Part shown: one piece after another, positions 9,337 through 23,622 of the stretch
How positions within the stretch are numbered: position 1 is the stretch's first letter
Layout of the letters: each line of letters begins with the position of its first letter
Assembly (NCBI RefSeq): GCF_023195515.1
Contig: NZ_JALPKR020000002.1
Coordinates: forward strand, 5,743,001-5,807,000
DNA length: 64,000 bases
DNA from: Variovorax sp. S12S4
GTDB taxonomy: Bacteria; Pseudomonadota; Gammaproteobacteria; Burkholderiales; Burkholderiaceae_C
Direction of reading: 5' to 3'
Translations under genes and position numbers: made by a program
Notes under the pieces: generated by a model
What the model was told of the DNA's origin: nothing
The model's database searches: none
Seen by the model: the letters and a program-made list of their open reading frames with translations, nothing else

Positions 9337-9890
9337 CCTTGCACGGCGGACTTGCTCCGTCGGAATGGATCGTGCGGTGGTCGCACCTGCTCGTGCCCGG
9401 CAGTACCGTGCTCGACGTGGCCTGCGGCCAGGGGCGCCACATGCAGTGGTTTGCCGGGCGCGGGCATGCAGTGATGGGCGTCGACCGCTCCACCGAAGCG
9501 ATTGAAGCCGCAAGCGCCTTCGGCCGCACCCTTACCGCTGACATCGAATCCGGCCCCTGGCCTTTCGCGGGCCAATCTTTCGGTGCGGTGGTCGTCACCA
9601 ACTACCTGTGGCGGCCGCGCATGGCCGATATCGTGGCCGCGGTCGCGCCGGGTGGCGTGCTGCTCTACGAAACCTTTGCCGCGGGAAACGAAACGGTGGG
9701 CAAGCCCTCGCGCCCGGCCTTCCTGCTGCAGCCGGGCGAACTGCTGGCCGCCTGCCAAGAGCTGCGCGTGGTGGCCTACGAAGACGGTTTTCTTGCGGAG
9801 CCGGATCGCTTCGTGCAGCGCATTGCCGCGGTTCGTGCCGGCAGCGCCGCCTCGGGTGCGCCCGAACGCCGCCTGCTGCGGGCAAACTGA
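9321..9890 (+). CDS. Class I SAM-dependent methyltransferase
   Basis: 189 residues from the ATG at 9321. Motif I is [11 protein letters not shown] (about residues 30-40), followed by the acidic motif II GVDRS and a motif IV-like [10 protein letters not shown]. This is a minimal Rossmann-type methyltransferase domain of the TehB/methyltransferase-25 kind. Substrate is unknown. A TTG at 9300 would add seven residues and overlap the small membrane peptide gene; the ATG was preferred because the domain begins right after it. The start lies in a strong hairpin (9316-9336). It precedes dapA by 79 bases in the same direction. Confidence 0.82.
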   Translation: MKDIAALHGGLAPSEWIVRWSHLLVPGSTVLDVACGQGRHMQWFAGRGHAVMGVDRSTEAIEAASAFGRTLTADIESGPWPFAGQSFGAVVVTNYLWRPRMADIVAAVAPGGVLLYETFAAGNETVGKPSRPAFLLQPGELLAACQELRVVAYEDGFLAEPDRFVQRIAAVRAGSAASGAPERRLLRAN

Positions 9891-9929
9891 CCCCGCCGGC
9901 GCGGCTGTTTCCGGGGGCGCCGGAGTAAG

Positions 9930-9935
9930 TAGAAT
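9930..9935 (+). promoter_or_regulatory. Candidate -10 box for dapA
   Basis: TAGAAT preceded by AAG, 34 bases upstream of the dapA TTG start. It is an A+T-rich island in a G+C-rich gap. No convincing -35 is visible, so this is tentative. Confidence 0.3.
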
Positions 9936-9969
9936 CGGCGCTTTCGTCCACCGACAGAGAGATTCCCCC

Positions 9970-10860
9970 TTGGAGCAACTGACAGGCAGCATCGTCGCTC
10001 TCGTCACGCCGATGCACGACGACGGCAGTGTCGACTACCCCGCCCTGCGCCGGCTGATCGACTGGCACATCGACGAAGGCACCGACTGCCTTGGCGTGGT
10101 CGGCACCACCGGCGAATCGCCCACGGTAGACGTGGAAGAGCACTGCGAAATCATCCGCGTGTCGGTCGAGCAGGCCAAGGGCCGCGTGCCCGTGATGGCC
10201 GGCTGCGGCGCCAATTCGACCAAGGAAGCCATCGAGCTTGCCAAGTTCGCCAAGGGCGTGGGCGCCGATTGCCAGCTGCAGGTGGTGCCCTACTACAACA
10301 AGCCGACGCAAGAAGGCCAGTACCAGCACTTCAAGGCCATTGCCGAAGCCGTGGGCGACCTGCCCACAGTGCTTTACAACGTGCCCGGCCGCACCGTGGC
10401 CGATATGGCGCACGACACCGTTCTGCGCCTGGCCCAGGTGCCCGGCATCATCGGCATCAAGGAAGCCACCGGCAACATCGAGCGTGCCCAGTGGCTCATT
10501 CGCGACCTGCCCAAGCACTTTGCCGTGTATTCCGGCGACGACCCGACGGCGGTGGCGCTCATGCTCTGCGGCGGGCAAGGCAACATCAGCGTCACGGCCA
10601 ACATTGCCCCGCGCAAGATGCACGAGCTGTGCGTTGCGGCCATTGCGGGCGACGTGCGCAAGGCGATGCAGATCCAGTTCGAGCTGATGCCGCTGCACCG
10701 CAACCTGTTCGTCGAACCGAACCCGATTCCTCTCAAGTGGGCCATGTCCAGGCTCGGCCTTTGCGGCGGCACCCTGCGCCTGCCGCTCACCGAACTGGCT
10801 GAAACGAACCAACCCGTGGTCGAGGCCGCCCTGCGCGCCTGCGGCCTGCTCAAGGGCTGA
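9970..10860 (+). CDS. dapA: 4-hydroxy-tetrahydrodipicolinate synthase
   Basis: 296 residues. It condenses pyruvate with aspartate semialdehyde, the first step towards diaminopimelate and lysine. It shows the N-terminal [10 protein letters not shown], the GTTGESPT pyruvate-binding loop, the tyrosine segment LYNVPGRT, and the Schiff-base lysine Lys164 in [10 protein letters not shown]. The start is TTG, chosen because it gives the normal N-terminus and follows AGAGAG; no ATG is available near. bamC and an MBL hydrolase follow in the same direction, the usual beta-proteobacterial order. Confidence 0.95.
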   Translation: MEQLTGSIVALVTPMHDDGSVDYPALRRLIDWHIDEGTDCLGVVGTTGESPTVDVEEHCEIIRVSVEQAKGRVPVMAGCGANSTKEAIELAKFAKGVGADCQLQVVPYYNKPTQEGQYQHFKAIAEAVGDLPTVLYNVPGRTVADMAHDTVLRLAQVPGIIGIKEATGNIERAQWLIRDLPKHFAVYSGDDPTAVALMLCGGQGNISVTANIAPRKMHELCVAAIAGDVRKAMQIQFELMPLHRNLFVEPNPIPLKWAMSRLGLCGGTLRLPLTELAETNQPVVEAALRACGLLKG

Positions 10861-11005
10861 GCCCGCTTCATCCTCCCCAATACTCCCATCTCTTTTCTCC
10901 CTGCCGCATCGAGGTTACGCAACCTTTTGCCTGAACCGTGCTCAGAGAGTGCGGGCAATGCGGCCCCATAGATTGATCGAACCCATTCCAACAAGGAAGA
11001 CGACG

Positions 11006-12097
11006 TTGAAGAACCTTTCGCACATCTCGCGATTCGCACTGCTGGCCCTCGTTGTCAGCCTCGCCGCCTGCTCCGTTCTCGAGGGCGACAAGATCGACTA
11101 CAAGAGCGCCGGCAAGGCCCCCACGCTCGAAGTCCCGCCCGACCTGTCTCAGCTTTCGCGCGAGAACCGCTATGCGGTTCCGGGCGGCGCGGTCACCGCC
11201 AACGCCTACCAGGCCGGCGCAACCAATGCACCGGGCATTCCGACGGCGGTGGCCAACATCGGCGACGTGCGCATGGAACGTTCGGGCACGCAGCGCTGGA
11301 TCGTCATCAACCGTACGCCCGACCAGCTCTGGGATCCGGTGAAGGACTTCTGGCAAGAGAGCGGCTTCCTGCTGACCACCGAGCAGCGCAACCTCGGCAT
11401 CATGGAAACCGACTGGGCCGAAAACCGCGCCAAGCTGCCGCAGGACATCATCCGCGGCACGCTGGGCAAGTTGGTCGACTCGGTCTACTCGACCGGCGAG
11501 CTCGACCGCTTCCGCACCCGCCTGGAGCGCACGCCCAACGGCACCGAGATCTTCGTGAGCCACCGCGGCATGCAAGAGGTCTACAACAACAGCCGCCAGG
11601 ACCAGACCGTGTGGCAGCCGCGCCCGAGCGACCCTGAACTCGAAACCGAGTTCCTGCGCCGCCTGATGGTCAAGCTCGGCGTTTCGCAAGAACAGTCGAA
11701 GATCCTGGCCGCCACCAGCGCACCGACCAAGACCGCCACGGTTTCCAACGCCGGCGGCCAGCCGGTGGTGCAGATCAGCGAGGGCTTCGACCGCGCATGG
11801 CGCCGCGTGGGCCTGGCGCTCGACCGCACCGGCTTCACCGTGGAAGACCGCGATCGCAGCGCCGGCATCTACTACGTGCGCTACGTGACCCCCAACGCGG
11901 ACAAGAAGGAACCCGGCTTCTTCGGCAAACTGTTCGGCAGCAGCTCCAGCAAGAACGAAGCACCGATCAAGTTCCGCATTCTCGTGAAGGGCCAAGGCGA
12001 ATCGACCACCGTCTCGGTGCTGAACGAATCCGGCGCACCCGAAACCTCGGCCAATGCCCAGCGCATCGTCCAGGTCATTGCAGACGACCTGAAGTAA
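11006..12097 (+). CDS. bamC: Outer membrane protein assembly factor BamC (NlpB), lipoprotein
   Basis: 363 residues from a TTG start that lies after a strong AAGGAAGA site. The signal MKNLSHISRFALLALVVSLAAC ends at Cys22, followed by the BamC N-terminal tail with KAPTLEVPPDLSQL, the segment that in E. coli contacts BamD. Two helix-grip domains follow (RWIVINRTPDQLWDPVKDFWQESGF and the repeat AWRRVGLALDRTGFTVEDRDR). BamC belongs to the BAM machine that inserts outer-membrane beta-barrels. It lies 145 bases after dapA and 5 bases before the MBL hydrolase. An upstream in-frame start at 10949 was rejected because it would bury the signal peptide. Confidence 0.92.
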   Translation: MKNLSHISRFALLALVVSLAACSVLEGDKIDYKSAGKAPTLEVPPDLSQLSRENRYAVPGGAVTANAYQAGATNAPGIPTAVANIGDVRMERSGTQRWIVINRTPDQLWDPVKDFWQESGFLLTTEQRNLGIMETDWAENRAKLPQDIIRGTLGKLVDSVYSTGELDRFRTRLERTPNGTEIFVSHRGMQEVYNNSRQDQTVWQPRPSDPELETEFLRRLMVKLGVSQEQSKILAATSAPTKTATVSNAGGQPVVQISEGFDRAWRRVGLALDRTGFTVEDRDRSAGIYYVRYVTPNADKKEPGFFGKLFGSSSSKNEAPIKFRILVKGQGESTTVSVLNESGAPETSANAQRIVQVIADDLK

Positions 12098-12102
12098 TCC
12101 GC

Positions 12103-12879
12103 ATGCTCCGCTTCCGAAGCCTCGGCAGCGGCAGCACGGGCAACGCCGCGCTGGTCGAAGCGACCAGCGGCGGCCGCACCTCCCGGCTCCTGATCGACTG
12201 CGGCTTCGGCCTGCGGCAACTCGATCTGCGGCTTGCCAGGGCAGGTCTCGCAGCCACCGATATCGACGCGATCTTCGTCACGCACGAGCACGGCGACCAC
12301 ATCGGCTGTGCCCATTCGCTGTCGCGGCGCAACCGCATTCCCGTGTGGATGAGCGAAGGCACCTGGCTTGCCACCGGCGGGCGCGACTTCGAAGGCCGGC
12401 TCAACCTGGCACGCGACGACGCCGAGTTTGCGGTCGGCGACATTGCGGTGCAGCCCTTTACCGTGCCGCACGACGCGCGCGAGCCGCTGCAGCTGCGCTG
12501 CTCCGACGGCGCGCGAACGCTGGGCGTGCTCACCGACCTCGGCCATGCCACAGCCCATGTGCTCTCAAGGCTCAGCGGCGTGCACGCGCTGCTGCTCGAG
12601 TTCAACCACGACAGCGAACTGCTCGCCAATTCGGCCTATCCGGCTTTCCTGAAACTGCGTGTCGGCGGCAAGCATGGCCACCTGTCGAATGAAGCCGCCG
12701 CGGACATTGCGCGCGCGGTTCGGCACGAGGGCCTGCGCCACGTGGTTGCGGCGCACCTGAGCGAGCAGAACAACCGGCCCGACATCGTGCGGCGCCTCAT
12801 GGCCGATGCGCTCGGGGGCCACGAGGCCGAGATGCTCACGGCCAGTGCATCGGAAGGTTCGCCCTGGCTGGAGGTCTGA
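12103..12879 (+). CDS. MBL-fold metallo-hydrolase, WalJ/YycJ-like
   Basis: 258 residues. It begins with MLRFRSLGSGSTGNAALVE, the N-terminal signature of the YycJ/WalJ group of metallo-beta-lactamase-fold proteins, and has the metal motif HEHGDH at residues 61-66, a later FTVPHDA His, and the C-terminal AAHLSEQNN. Members of this group are thought to act as nucleases linked to DNA repair or cell-wall control, but the role in beta-proteobacteria is not settled. It follows bamC by 5 bases and is followed by a strong terminator. Confidence 0.85.
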   Translation: MLRFRSLGSGSTGNAALVEATSGGRTSRLLIDCGFGLRQLDLRLARAGLAATDIDAIFVTHEHGDHIGCAHSLSRRNRIPVWMSEGTWLATGGRDFEGRLNLARDDAEFAVGDIAVQPFTVPHDAREPLQLRCSDGARTLGVLTDLGHATAHVLSRLSGVHALLLEFNHDSELLANSAYPAFLKLRVGGKHGHLSNEAAADIARAVRHEGLRHVVAAHLSEQNNRPDIVRRLMADALGGHEAEMLTASASEGSPWLEV

Positions 12880-12913
12880 TCGTTCGCCTCTTGCCCGCTG
12901 TGGGGCACCATGC

Positions 12914-12939
12914 AAAAAGCCGCCGTGAGGCGGCTTTTT
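12914..12939. terminator. Bidirectional intrinsic terminator
   Basis: AAAAAGCCGCC, loop GTGA, GGCGGCTTTTT. The A and T tracts make it work in both directions, ending the dapA-bamC-MBL transcript on the plus strand and the 91-residue lipoprotein gene on the minus strand. Confidence 0.9.
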
Positions 12940-12977
12940 GCTGGGTGAATGAAAGCCCGCTGGGGCGTCGTTCGTCC

Positions 12978-13253
12978 TTACTGCTTCGGCGCTTCGTTCT
13001 TCTTGGCAGCCTCGGTGGCGGCATTGGCCGCATCGAGGGCAGAGGAAGCACCCGGCGAAGGCGTTGTTGCAGCCGACGGATCGGTGGTCGTCGAGGGTGC
13101 CGGAGCAGCCGCAGGCGGTGCGGGAGCCGGTTCGGTCACCGGTGCGGGCGGCGGGGTCACAACCGCCGGCGCAGCATCCTCTTTCTTTCCGCAAGCCACG
13201 AGTGCGGCAGCGGCGATCAACGAGGCCAGCAGGACGGATGACGGCTTCTTCAT
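12978..13253 (-). CDS. Small Pro/Ala-rich lipoprotein
   Basis: 91 residues. The signal MKKPSSVLLASLIAAAALVAC ends at Cys21, giving a predicted lipoprotein. The mature part is low complexity: a Pro/Ala/Thr-rich stretch and then an Ala-rich tail with charged residues (ALDAANAATEAAKKNE). No domain is recognised; it may be a surface or periplasmic spacer protein. AAAGGAG upstream of the ATG is a good ribosome-binding site. Confidence 0.7.
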   Translation of the reverse strand: MKKPSSVLLASLIAAAALVACGKKEDAAPAVVTPPPAPVTEPAPAPPAAAPAPSTTTDPSAATTPSPGASSALDAANAATEAAKKNEAPKQ

Positions 13254-13345
13254 GGAAACTCCTTTGCAATGAATGTCTGGACTAAAAAATTCTAGACCCG
13301 CATCACTGCCCGTTTGTGTCTCGCGCCCTCATTCGCGGCATTGGC

Positions 13346-13858
13346 TTACAAGCCCAGTGTCGATGCCGGAAAGGCGGGCCGCCCCGCTCGCCATGACTCA
13401 TCGATGGCTTCCCGCAACTCGCGCCGCGCACGCGGGTCGAAGCCGCTCACGCCGCGGCTACGCTCGGGGTCGGTGCGGTGGGCGCACCACTCGGGCGTCC
13501 ATATGGCACTGGGCACCGCATTGCTGCCTTCCGCGCGCACCGCGCGGCACTCGATGATGTGATCCCACATGCGGCGCCAGGGAACGAAGCGCGCATGAAT
13601 ACGTTCGACTACATCGAAGCGCTGTGCCAACAGAACGAAGCGGCGGCCGGAGGCCGACCAGGCCTGAAGCGCCTCGATGCTCGCGCGCTCGCCCAGGGGC
13701 CAATCGGCGAAGTCGGGGTCGCTCAAGACCAGTTCCCTCCAGCCTTGCCGGGCTGCGGCGGAAAGCGCTGTCCGCACAAGCCCTTCGAAGGCTTCGCGGC
13801 CATCGAACCGGCCTTCGGGCAAGAGCGGCTCTGCCCCCGTCGTAGGTTCAATCGGCAT
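13346..13858 (-). CDS. Conserved hypothetical protein (DUF7931-like)
   Basis: 170 residues overlapping the end of the roxA-like gene by 11 bases, so the two are probably co-translated. The sequence has an acidic N-terminus, a central RQGWRELVLSDPDFADWPLGE segment, RRFVLLAQRFDVVERIHARFVPWRRMWDHIIECRAV, and a C-terminal TRP-like basic stretch. It resembles the beta-proteobacterial hypothetical proteins found downstream of cupin ribosomal oxygenases; the DUF assignment is from memory. No catalytic motif is evident. Confidence 0.65.
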   Translation of the reverse strand: MPIEPTTGAEPLLPEGRFDGREAFEGLVRTALSAAARQGWRELVLSDPDFADWPLGERASIEALQAWSASGRRFVLLAQRFDVVERIHARFVPWRRMWDHIIECRAVRAEGSNAVPSAIWTPEWCAHRTDPERSRGVSGFDPRARRELREAIDESWRAGRPAFPASTLGL

Positions 13859-14990
13859 GCAGCCACCCTGCCTCGCACCACTCGGCCAGCAGCGCGAGCG
13901 CGCCGCTGCTTGCGCGCGCCAGTTCGCGCGGGCCGAGCGCGCGCTGGTCCGCCAACCTGCGCATCAGCGTTGCATCGGCGCCGCCGGCGCGAAAGCTCTC
14001 ACCGTTGATGTAGAGATGCCGCGCGTCGTAAAGCATGCGCGTGCGGCGGTCGAGCGCCACGCTGCGCAGCACGTTTGGCGCTTCAGTGCCCTCATCGAAC
14101 CAGACATTGGCCTTGGGCTCGGTGAGCGATTCACCCAGTGCACGGTCGATGGCGTCGGGGTCGCGCAGCGCGGCATCGACGGCCTTGCGCGCAAAGGCCT
14201 GCAATGCGGCGGGCATGGCGGCCGGCGCATCGACGGCGGGCTGCGTCGGATCGCGGTAGCGCGCCAGCTCGGCGGGGCCGGCGTCTTCCAGGGCTTCCGA
14301 ATAGGCCTGCGCCATGCGCGCCAGCAGGTCGGCGCCAAGCTCGCCCGCGGCGGACGACCGCAGGCCGATGGAGCAGGTCATGCAGTCGTCGCCGACGGCC
14401 GCGCCGTCGTGCGCATAGCGCGGCGGCAGATAGAGCATGTCGCCCGGCTCGAGCACAAAGCTCTGCTCGGGCTCGAATTGCTCGAGGATCTTGAGCGGCA
14501 CGCCCTGCTGCAGGCGCAAGTCGCTCTGCTTGCCGATCGACCATCGCCGCGTGCCCTGCGCCTGCAGCAGAAACACGTCGTAGCTGTCGAAATGCGCGCC
14601 CACGCCGCCCTTGTCGCTGGCGTAGCTGATCATCAGGTCGTCGAGCCGCGCATCGGGCAGAAAGCGAAACTGCTGCAGCAGCGCATGCACGCCGTCGTGA
14701 TGCAGGTCGACACCCTGCACCAGCAGCGTCCATTCGGGCTGCTTGAGCGGCGGCAGCGCGCGGCGTGCGAGCGGGCCGTGCTTGAGTGTCCAGCCGGTCT
14801 TGCCATGGCGGATGAGGCGCGATTCCACGTCCTCGCGCTCGGCCAGGGCAAAGAGAGCGCTGCGCTCGATCGGTGGCACCATGGCGGGTATGGCCTGGCG
14901 CACGAGCAAGGGCTTTTTCTGCCAATACCGCCGCATGAACTGCGCGGCGCTCAGGCCGCCGAGCAACGGCAGCGGTTGTGTAATCTCCAT
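13848..14990 (-). CDS. roxA: JmjC/cupin ribosomal protein hydroxylase, RoxA (YcfD)-like
   Basis: 380 residues from the ATG at 14990; a TTG five codons earlier is possible. The double-stranded beta-helix carries the Fe(II) motif HFD (His133, Asp135, in GGVGAHFDSYDVFLLQ) with distal His194 in YLPPRYAHDG, and the characteristic GTRRWSIG strand. The N-terminal MRRYWQKKPLLVRQA is the hallmark of the YcfD/RoxA group, 2-oxoglutarate oxygenases that hydroxylate an arginine of ribosomal protein uL16. The C-terminal winged-helix part is present. It is divergent from the SlyD-like gene, with only 14 bases between the two starts. Confidence 0.85.
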   Translation of the reverse strand: MEITQPLPLLGGLSAAQFMRRYWQKKPLLVRQAIPAMVPPIERSALFALAEREDVESRLIRHGKTGWTLKHGPLARRALPPLKQPEWTLLVQGVDLHHDGVHALLQQFRFLPDARLDDLMISYASDKGGVGAHFDSYDVFLLQAQGTRRWSIGKQSDLRLQQGVPLKILEQFEPEQSFVLEPGDMLYLPPRYAHDGAAVGDDCMTCSIGLRSSAAGELGADLLARMAQAYSEALEDAGPAELARYRDPTQPAVDAPAAMPAALQAFARKAVDAALRDPDAIDRALGESLTEPKANVWFDEGTEAPNVLRSVALDRRTRMLYDARHLYINGESFRAGGADATLMRRLADQRALGPRELARASSGALALLAEWCEAGWLHAD

Positions 14991-15004
14991 GGGAGAATTC
15001 TGCA

Positions 15005-15529
15005 ATGGAAATCTCTGAACAATGCGTGGTCGGCCTGACCTGGACGATGAAAGACACTTTGGGCGAAGTGCTTGACGTGCTCGATGAGCCCGTGGAATTC
15101 ATGGTGGGTGGCGACGACCTCTTCGACGTGATCGAAGCCGCCCTGCAGGGCCATGAGCCCGGCGCCCGGGTGCAACTGCAGCTGGAGCCCGAGCAGGGCT
15201 TCGGCGACTTCAACGACCAGTTGCTCTTTCTCGAGCCCCGTTCGCTGTTCCCTGAAGGCACCGAAGAAGGCATGACCTTCGACGGCGCCGCTCTGCCCAA
15301 GGGCGTGAGCGAAGACATGCCCAAGGACGTGATCTACACCGTGGCCGAGATCTACCCCGACCACCTGGTGCTCGACGGCAACCATCCGCTCGCGGGCATT
15401 GCGATCCGCCTCGACATCACGGTGCGTTCGGTGCGCGAAGCCACCGAAGAAGAAGTCGGCAGCGGAACGGCAGGCACGGCCTTCTTCAAGGTGCCGCCGA
15501 CCGCCCCCGGCAACGATCTGCTGCACTGA
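15005..15529 (+). CDS. SlyD-like FKBP-type peptidyl-prolyl isomerase
   Basis: 174 residues with the SlyD-style layout: short N-terminal FKBP strand (VVGLTWTMKDTLGEVLD), the inserted IF flap domain (GDDLFDVIEAALQGHEPGARVQLQLEPEQGFGDFND), and the return HPLAGIAIRLDITVRSVREA. It lacks the His-rich metal-binding C-terminal tail of E. coli SlyD, ending instead in about 20 ordinary residues. It should be a cytoplasmic prolyl isomerase and chaperone. GGGAGA upstream is a good ribosome-binding site. It ends at a strong terminator. Confidence 0.87.
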   Translation: MEISEQCVVGLTWTMKDTLGEVLDVLDEPVEFMVGGDDLFDVIEAALQGHEPGARVQLQLEPEQGFGDFNDQLLFLEPRSLFPEGTEEGMTFDGAALPKGVSEDMPKDVIYTVAEIYPDHLVLDGNHPLAGIAIRLDITVRSVREATEEEVGSGTAGTAFFKVPPTAPGNDLLH

Positions 15530-15561
15530 AACCGGCGAACGGGAAAGCCGCTGCAGCCAAC

Positions 15562-15588
15562 AAAAAGCCGGGCACTGCCCGGCTTTTT
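15562..15588. terminator. Bidirectional intrinsic terminator
   Basis: AAAAAGCCGGGC, loop ACT, GCCCGGCTTTTT. It lies between the convergent SlyD-like gene and the glycine-zipper lipoprotein gene and can end both transcripts. Confidence 0.9.
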
Positions 15589-15619
15589 GCTGCTCGTGAA
15601 AGCGCCCTGGAAAAACGGC

Positions 15620-16119
15620 CTACATGCGCGAGAGCTGGCCGTTGTCGATGCGAACGCGGTCGCCAATGCGCAGGTCGCCCGGATGCTGCACGTCGAACGC
15701 ACGATAGCCGCCGCGGTCGGTTTGCACGGAGATGCGATAGCTTTCGTAGGCGCGGGGCCCGTTGTTCTGGGCTTCGATGGTGTTGCCCAGGAGCGCACCG
15801 CCCACAATGCCCAGGGCGGTGGCTGCGGCGCGGCCACTGCCATGGCCAAACTGATTGCCCACCACACCGCCGACGACACCGCCTGCCACCGCGCCACCGC
15901 CGGTGGTGCCGGTGCCCAGGTTTCGCTGCGCAGCACTTCGATGTTGGCCACATGGCCGTATTCGACGTACGCCGCTTCCTGGTACGGAACGGCCTGCGGC
16001 GGTGCCTGGTAGGGATAGCGCGTCGTGTGATAGACCGGCGCGGGAGCGACGCAGGCCGTGAGCGTGGCAAGTGCCAGCACGGAAGCGCCGATGGAAACGA
16101 AGCGCGTTGAGATTTTCAT
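15620..16119 (-). pseudogene. Glycine-zipper (2TM) lipoprotein, interrupted by an apparent single-base deletion
   Basis: The ATG at 16119 opens a lipoprotein signal (MKISTRFVSIGASVLALATLTAC) and the usual HVANIEVLRSET segment, then runs off into an unrelated frame. The glycine-zipper (GTTGGGAVAGGVVGGVVGNQ and ALGIVGGALLGNTIE) and the C-terminal SYRISVQTDRGGYR...GDRVRIDNGQLSRM domain continue in the next frame. The switch lies near 15918-15922; one extra base in GAAACC would restore about 166 residues in the SlyB/PcpL-like family of outer-membrane lipoproteins. Another member (40867-41163) is intact. Confidence 0.78.
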
Positions 16120-16143
16120 GTTGATGGCTCCTCGGAAATAGCC

Positions 16144-16161
16144 GGTGCATCCGAATGCACC
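16144..16161. repeat. Perfect 7-base inverted repeat in the lipoprotein leader
   Basis: GGTGCAT, loop CCGA, ATGCACC. It lies 25 bases upstream of the glycine-zipper lipoprotein ATG in the minus-strand leader or promoter. It could be an operator or an mRNA hairpin; no T-tract follows, so it is not a terminator. Confidence 0.4.
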
Positions 16162-16308
16162 CAGCCTAAGCTTGTGTTTAACGCCTTTCCCGCAAGCGGG
16201 ATGACGCCCGACACACACCGGCATGTAGGAGCGCACCGCGAGCTGGTGGGTTCCGATCTTTACTGGCCCGATACGATCCGGGCTACGAGGGAGTGGCCAG
16301 CAAGGCTG

Positions 16309-16755
16309 TCAGTGCTTGCCGGTCGACCCATAGCCGCCTTCGCCGCGTTGCGAGGCTGCAAATTCTGTGACCACGCGAAACTGCGCCTGTACCACCGGCA
16401 CGATCACGAGCTGCGCGAGCCGCTCCATCGGCTGCAGCACAAAAGGCGTGTCACTGCGGTTCCAGGCGCTGATCTTCAGCTCGCCCTGGTAGTCGCTGTC
16501 GATCAGGCCCACGAGGTTGCCCAGCACGATGCCGTGCTTGTGGCCGAGGCCCGAGCGCGGAAGGATCAGCGCGGCATAGGCTGGGTCGGCCAGGTGGATC
16601 GCGATGCCCGTGCCCACGAGCTGCCAGGCGTTGGGCTCCAGCGTGATCGGCGCATCGAGGCAGGCCCTGAGATCGAGCCCTGCGCTGCCGGGCGTGGCAT
16701 AGGCGGGCAATTGATCCACCATGCGTGGATCGAGGATACGAACGTCTACTTTCAC
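16309..16755 (-). CDS. dut: dUTP diphosphatase
   Basis: 148 residues, the normal dUTPase length. It hydrolyses dUTP to dUMP and pyrophosphate, keeping uracil out of DNA and supplying thymidylate synthesis. All five trimeric-dUTPase motifs are visible: [31 protein letters not shown], the [10 protein letters not shown] strand and the C-terminal [12 protein letters not shown] arm that closes over the substrate. The start is GTG, 2 bases after the stop of the upstream membrane protein gene, implying an operon coaBC - membrane protein - dut. Confidence 0.95.
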   Translation of the reverse strand: MKVDVRILDPRMVDQLPAYATPGSAGLDLRACLDAPITLEPNAWQLVGTGIAIHLADPAYAALILPRSGLGHKHGIVLGNLVGLIDSDYQGELKISAWNRSDTPFVLQPMERLAQLVIVPVVQAQFRVVTEFAASQRGEGGYGSTGKH

Positions 16756-16757
16756 TT

Positions 16758-21074
<4,317 letters not shown>

Positions 21075-21078
<4 letters not shown>

Positions 21079-21365
21079 GCAGTGGTTATGTCATCGCCCA
21101 CGTCGAGGTCACCAACCCGGCGCAGTACGAGGAATACAAGAAATGGTCGAGTGCCGCCATGCAGGCGCACGGTGCCGAAGTGTGCGTGCGCGGCGGCCAG
21201 GTCGAAGTGCTCGAGGGCGACTGGTCGCCTTCGCGCATCGTCATCCTCAAGTTCCCCAGCTTCGAGAAGGCCAAGGCTTTCTATGAAACACCCGAATACC
21301 TGAAGGCCCGCGAAGCGCGCGCCGGTGCCGCCGTCATGCGCATGGTCGCGGTCGAAGGCGTTTGA
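21075..21365 (+). CDS. DUF1330 dimeric alpha+beta barrel protein
   Basis: 96 residues, all one DUF1330 domain: [21 protein letters not shown] at the N-terminus and [26 protein letters not shown] near the end, the ferredoxin-like fold of the dimeric alpha-beta barrel superfamily. Function is unknown; some relatives bind small molecules. Its ATG overlaps the kdsA stop (ATGA) and eno starts 36 bases later, so it is embedded in the pyrG-kdsA-eno operon. Confidence 0.88.
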
Positions 21366-22685
<1,320 letters not shown>

Positions 22686-22702
22686 CGCTCGGCACCGGCG
22701 GC

Positions 22703-22981
22703 ATGCGCTCGCGCCTCGTTCCACCCATCGTGCTGTTGCTGCTGCTGGTTATCCTGCAGTGGCAGCTGTGGAACGGGCGCGGCAGCGTGCGCGATGTGTC
22801 GCAGCTCCAGACCAAGCTGGCCGCGCAGAAAGAGGCCAATGCCAAGGCCGCCGTCACCAACGAGCGGCTGGCTTCGGAGGTCAACGACCTCAAGGTGGGG
22901 CTCGAAATGGTCGAGGAGCGTGCCCGGCAGGAACTGGGCATGGTCAAGCCCAACGAAGTGTTCGTTCAAGTCACACACTGA
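22703..22981 (+). CDS. ftsB: Cell division protein FtsB
   Basis: 92 residues. One N-terminal membrane helix (IVLLLLLVILQWQLW, about residues 9-25) is followed by a coiled coil rich in Leu, Glu and Lys (VSQLQTKLAAQKEANAKAAVTNERLASEVNDLKVGLEMVEERARQELGMVKPNEVF), the typical FtsB layout with the conserved ARxELGM ending. It joins FtsL and FtsQ at the septum. Location directly after eno is the widely conserved position. Confidence 0.93.
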   Translation: MRSRLVPPIVLLLLLVILQWQLWNGRGSVRDVSQLQTKLAAQKEANAKAAVTNERLASEVNDLKVGLEMVEERARQELGMVKPNEVFVQVTH

Positions 22982-22998
22982 TCGAAACGGCACTCTCG

Positions 22999-23622
22999 AT
23001 GCCCGAGTTCTTCTCGGCCCCCGCCTTCGCGCTCTGGGGCTCTCCGGTCAGCTGGCTCGAACTCGTCGCTGCCGTCCTGGCGCTGGCCATGGTCGGCTGC
23101 AACATGCGCGAAATCCATTGGGGCTGGCCGCTCGCCATCGTCAGCTCGCTGCTTTACGTGGCGGTGTTCGCAGAGGCGCGCATTTATGGCGACGCCTCGC
23201 TTCAGGTGTTCTTCGCGGTCGTCGCGTTCTGGGGCTGGTTTCAATGGCTGCGGGGCCACCGCGCCGACGGCAGCGCACTGCGTGTCAGCCGGCTGTCGCC
23301 GCGCGGCATTGCTTTTGCGCTGGTGGCCTGCGCGGTGGCGTGGCCGGCGGTCGCCCTCTTCCTGCACCGCTTCACCGACAGCGATGTGCCCTGGTGGGAC
23401 GGCTTCGCCACCGGGCTCAGCCTGGTCGGCCAGTTCCTGCTCGGGCGCAAGTTCATCGAGAACTGGCTGGTGTGGCTGGCGGTGAACATCGTGAGCGTGG
23501 GCCTGTTCGTCCACAAGGGCCTGTGGCTCACCGTCGGGCTCTACGCGGTGTTCGCGGTGCTCAGCCTGGCGGGTTTTCTTGCATGGCGCTCGCGCATGCA
23601 CGATGAGGCCGCGCGCGCATGA
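22999..23622 (+). CDS. pnuC: PnuC-type nicotinamide riboside/mononucleotide transporter
   Basis: 207 residues with about seven hydrophobic segments. The PnuC hallmarks are visible: WLELVAAVLALAMVGCNMREIHWGWPLAIVSSLLYVAVF, the WGWFQWLRG helix, GQFLLGRKFIENWLVWLAVNIVSVGLF. PnuC proteins move nicotinamide riboside by facilitated diffusion; the imported nucleoside is trapped by phosphorylation. The next gene, overlapping by ATGA, encodes a NadR-like kinase, which supports this. The ATG is 18 bases after the ftsB stop. Confidence 0.92.
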   Translation: MPEFFSAPAFALWGSPVSWLELVAAVLALAMVGCNMREIHWGWPLAIVSSLLYVAVFAEARIYGDASLQVFFAVVAFWGWFQWLRGHRADGSALRVSRLSPRGIAFALVACAVAWPAVALFLHRFTDSDVPWWDGFATGLSLVGQFLLGRKFIENWLVWLAVNIVSVGLFVHKGLWLTVGLYAVFAVLSLAGFLAWRSRMHDEAARA

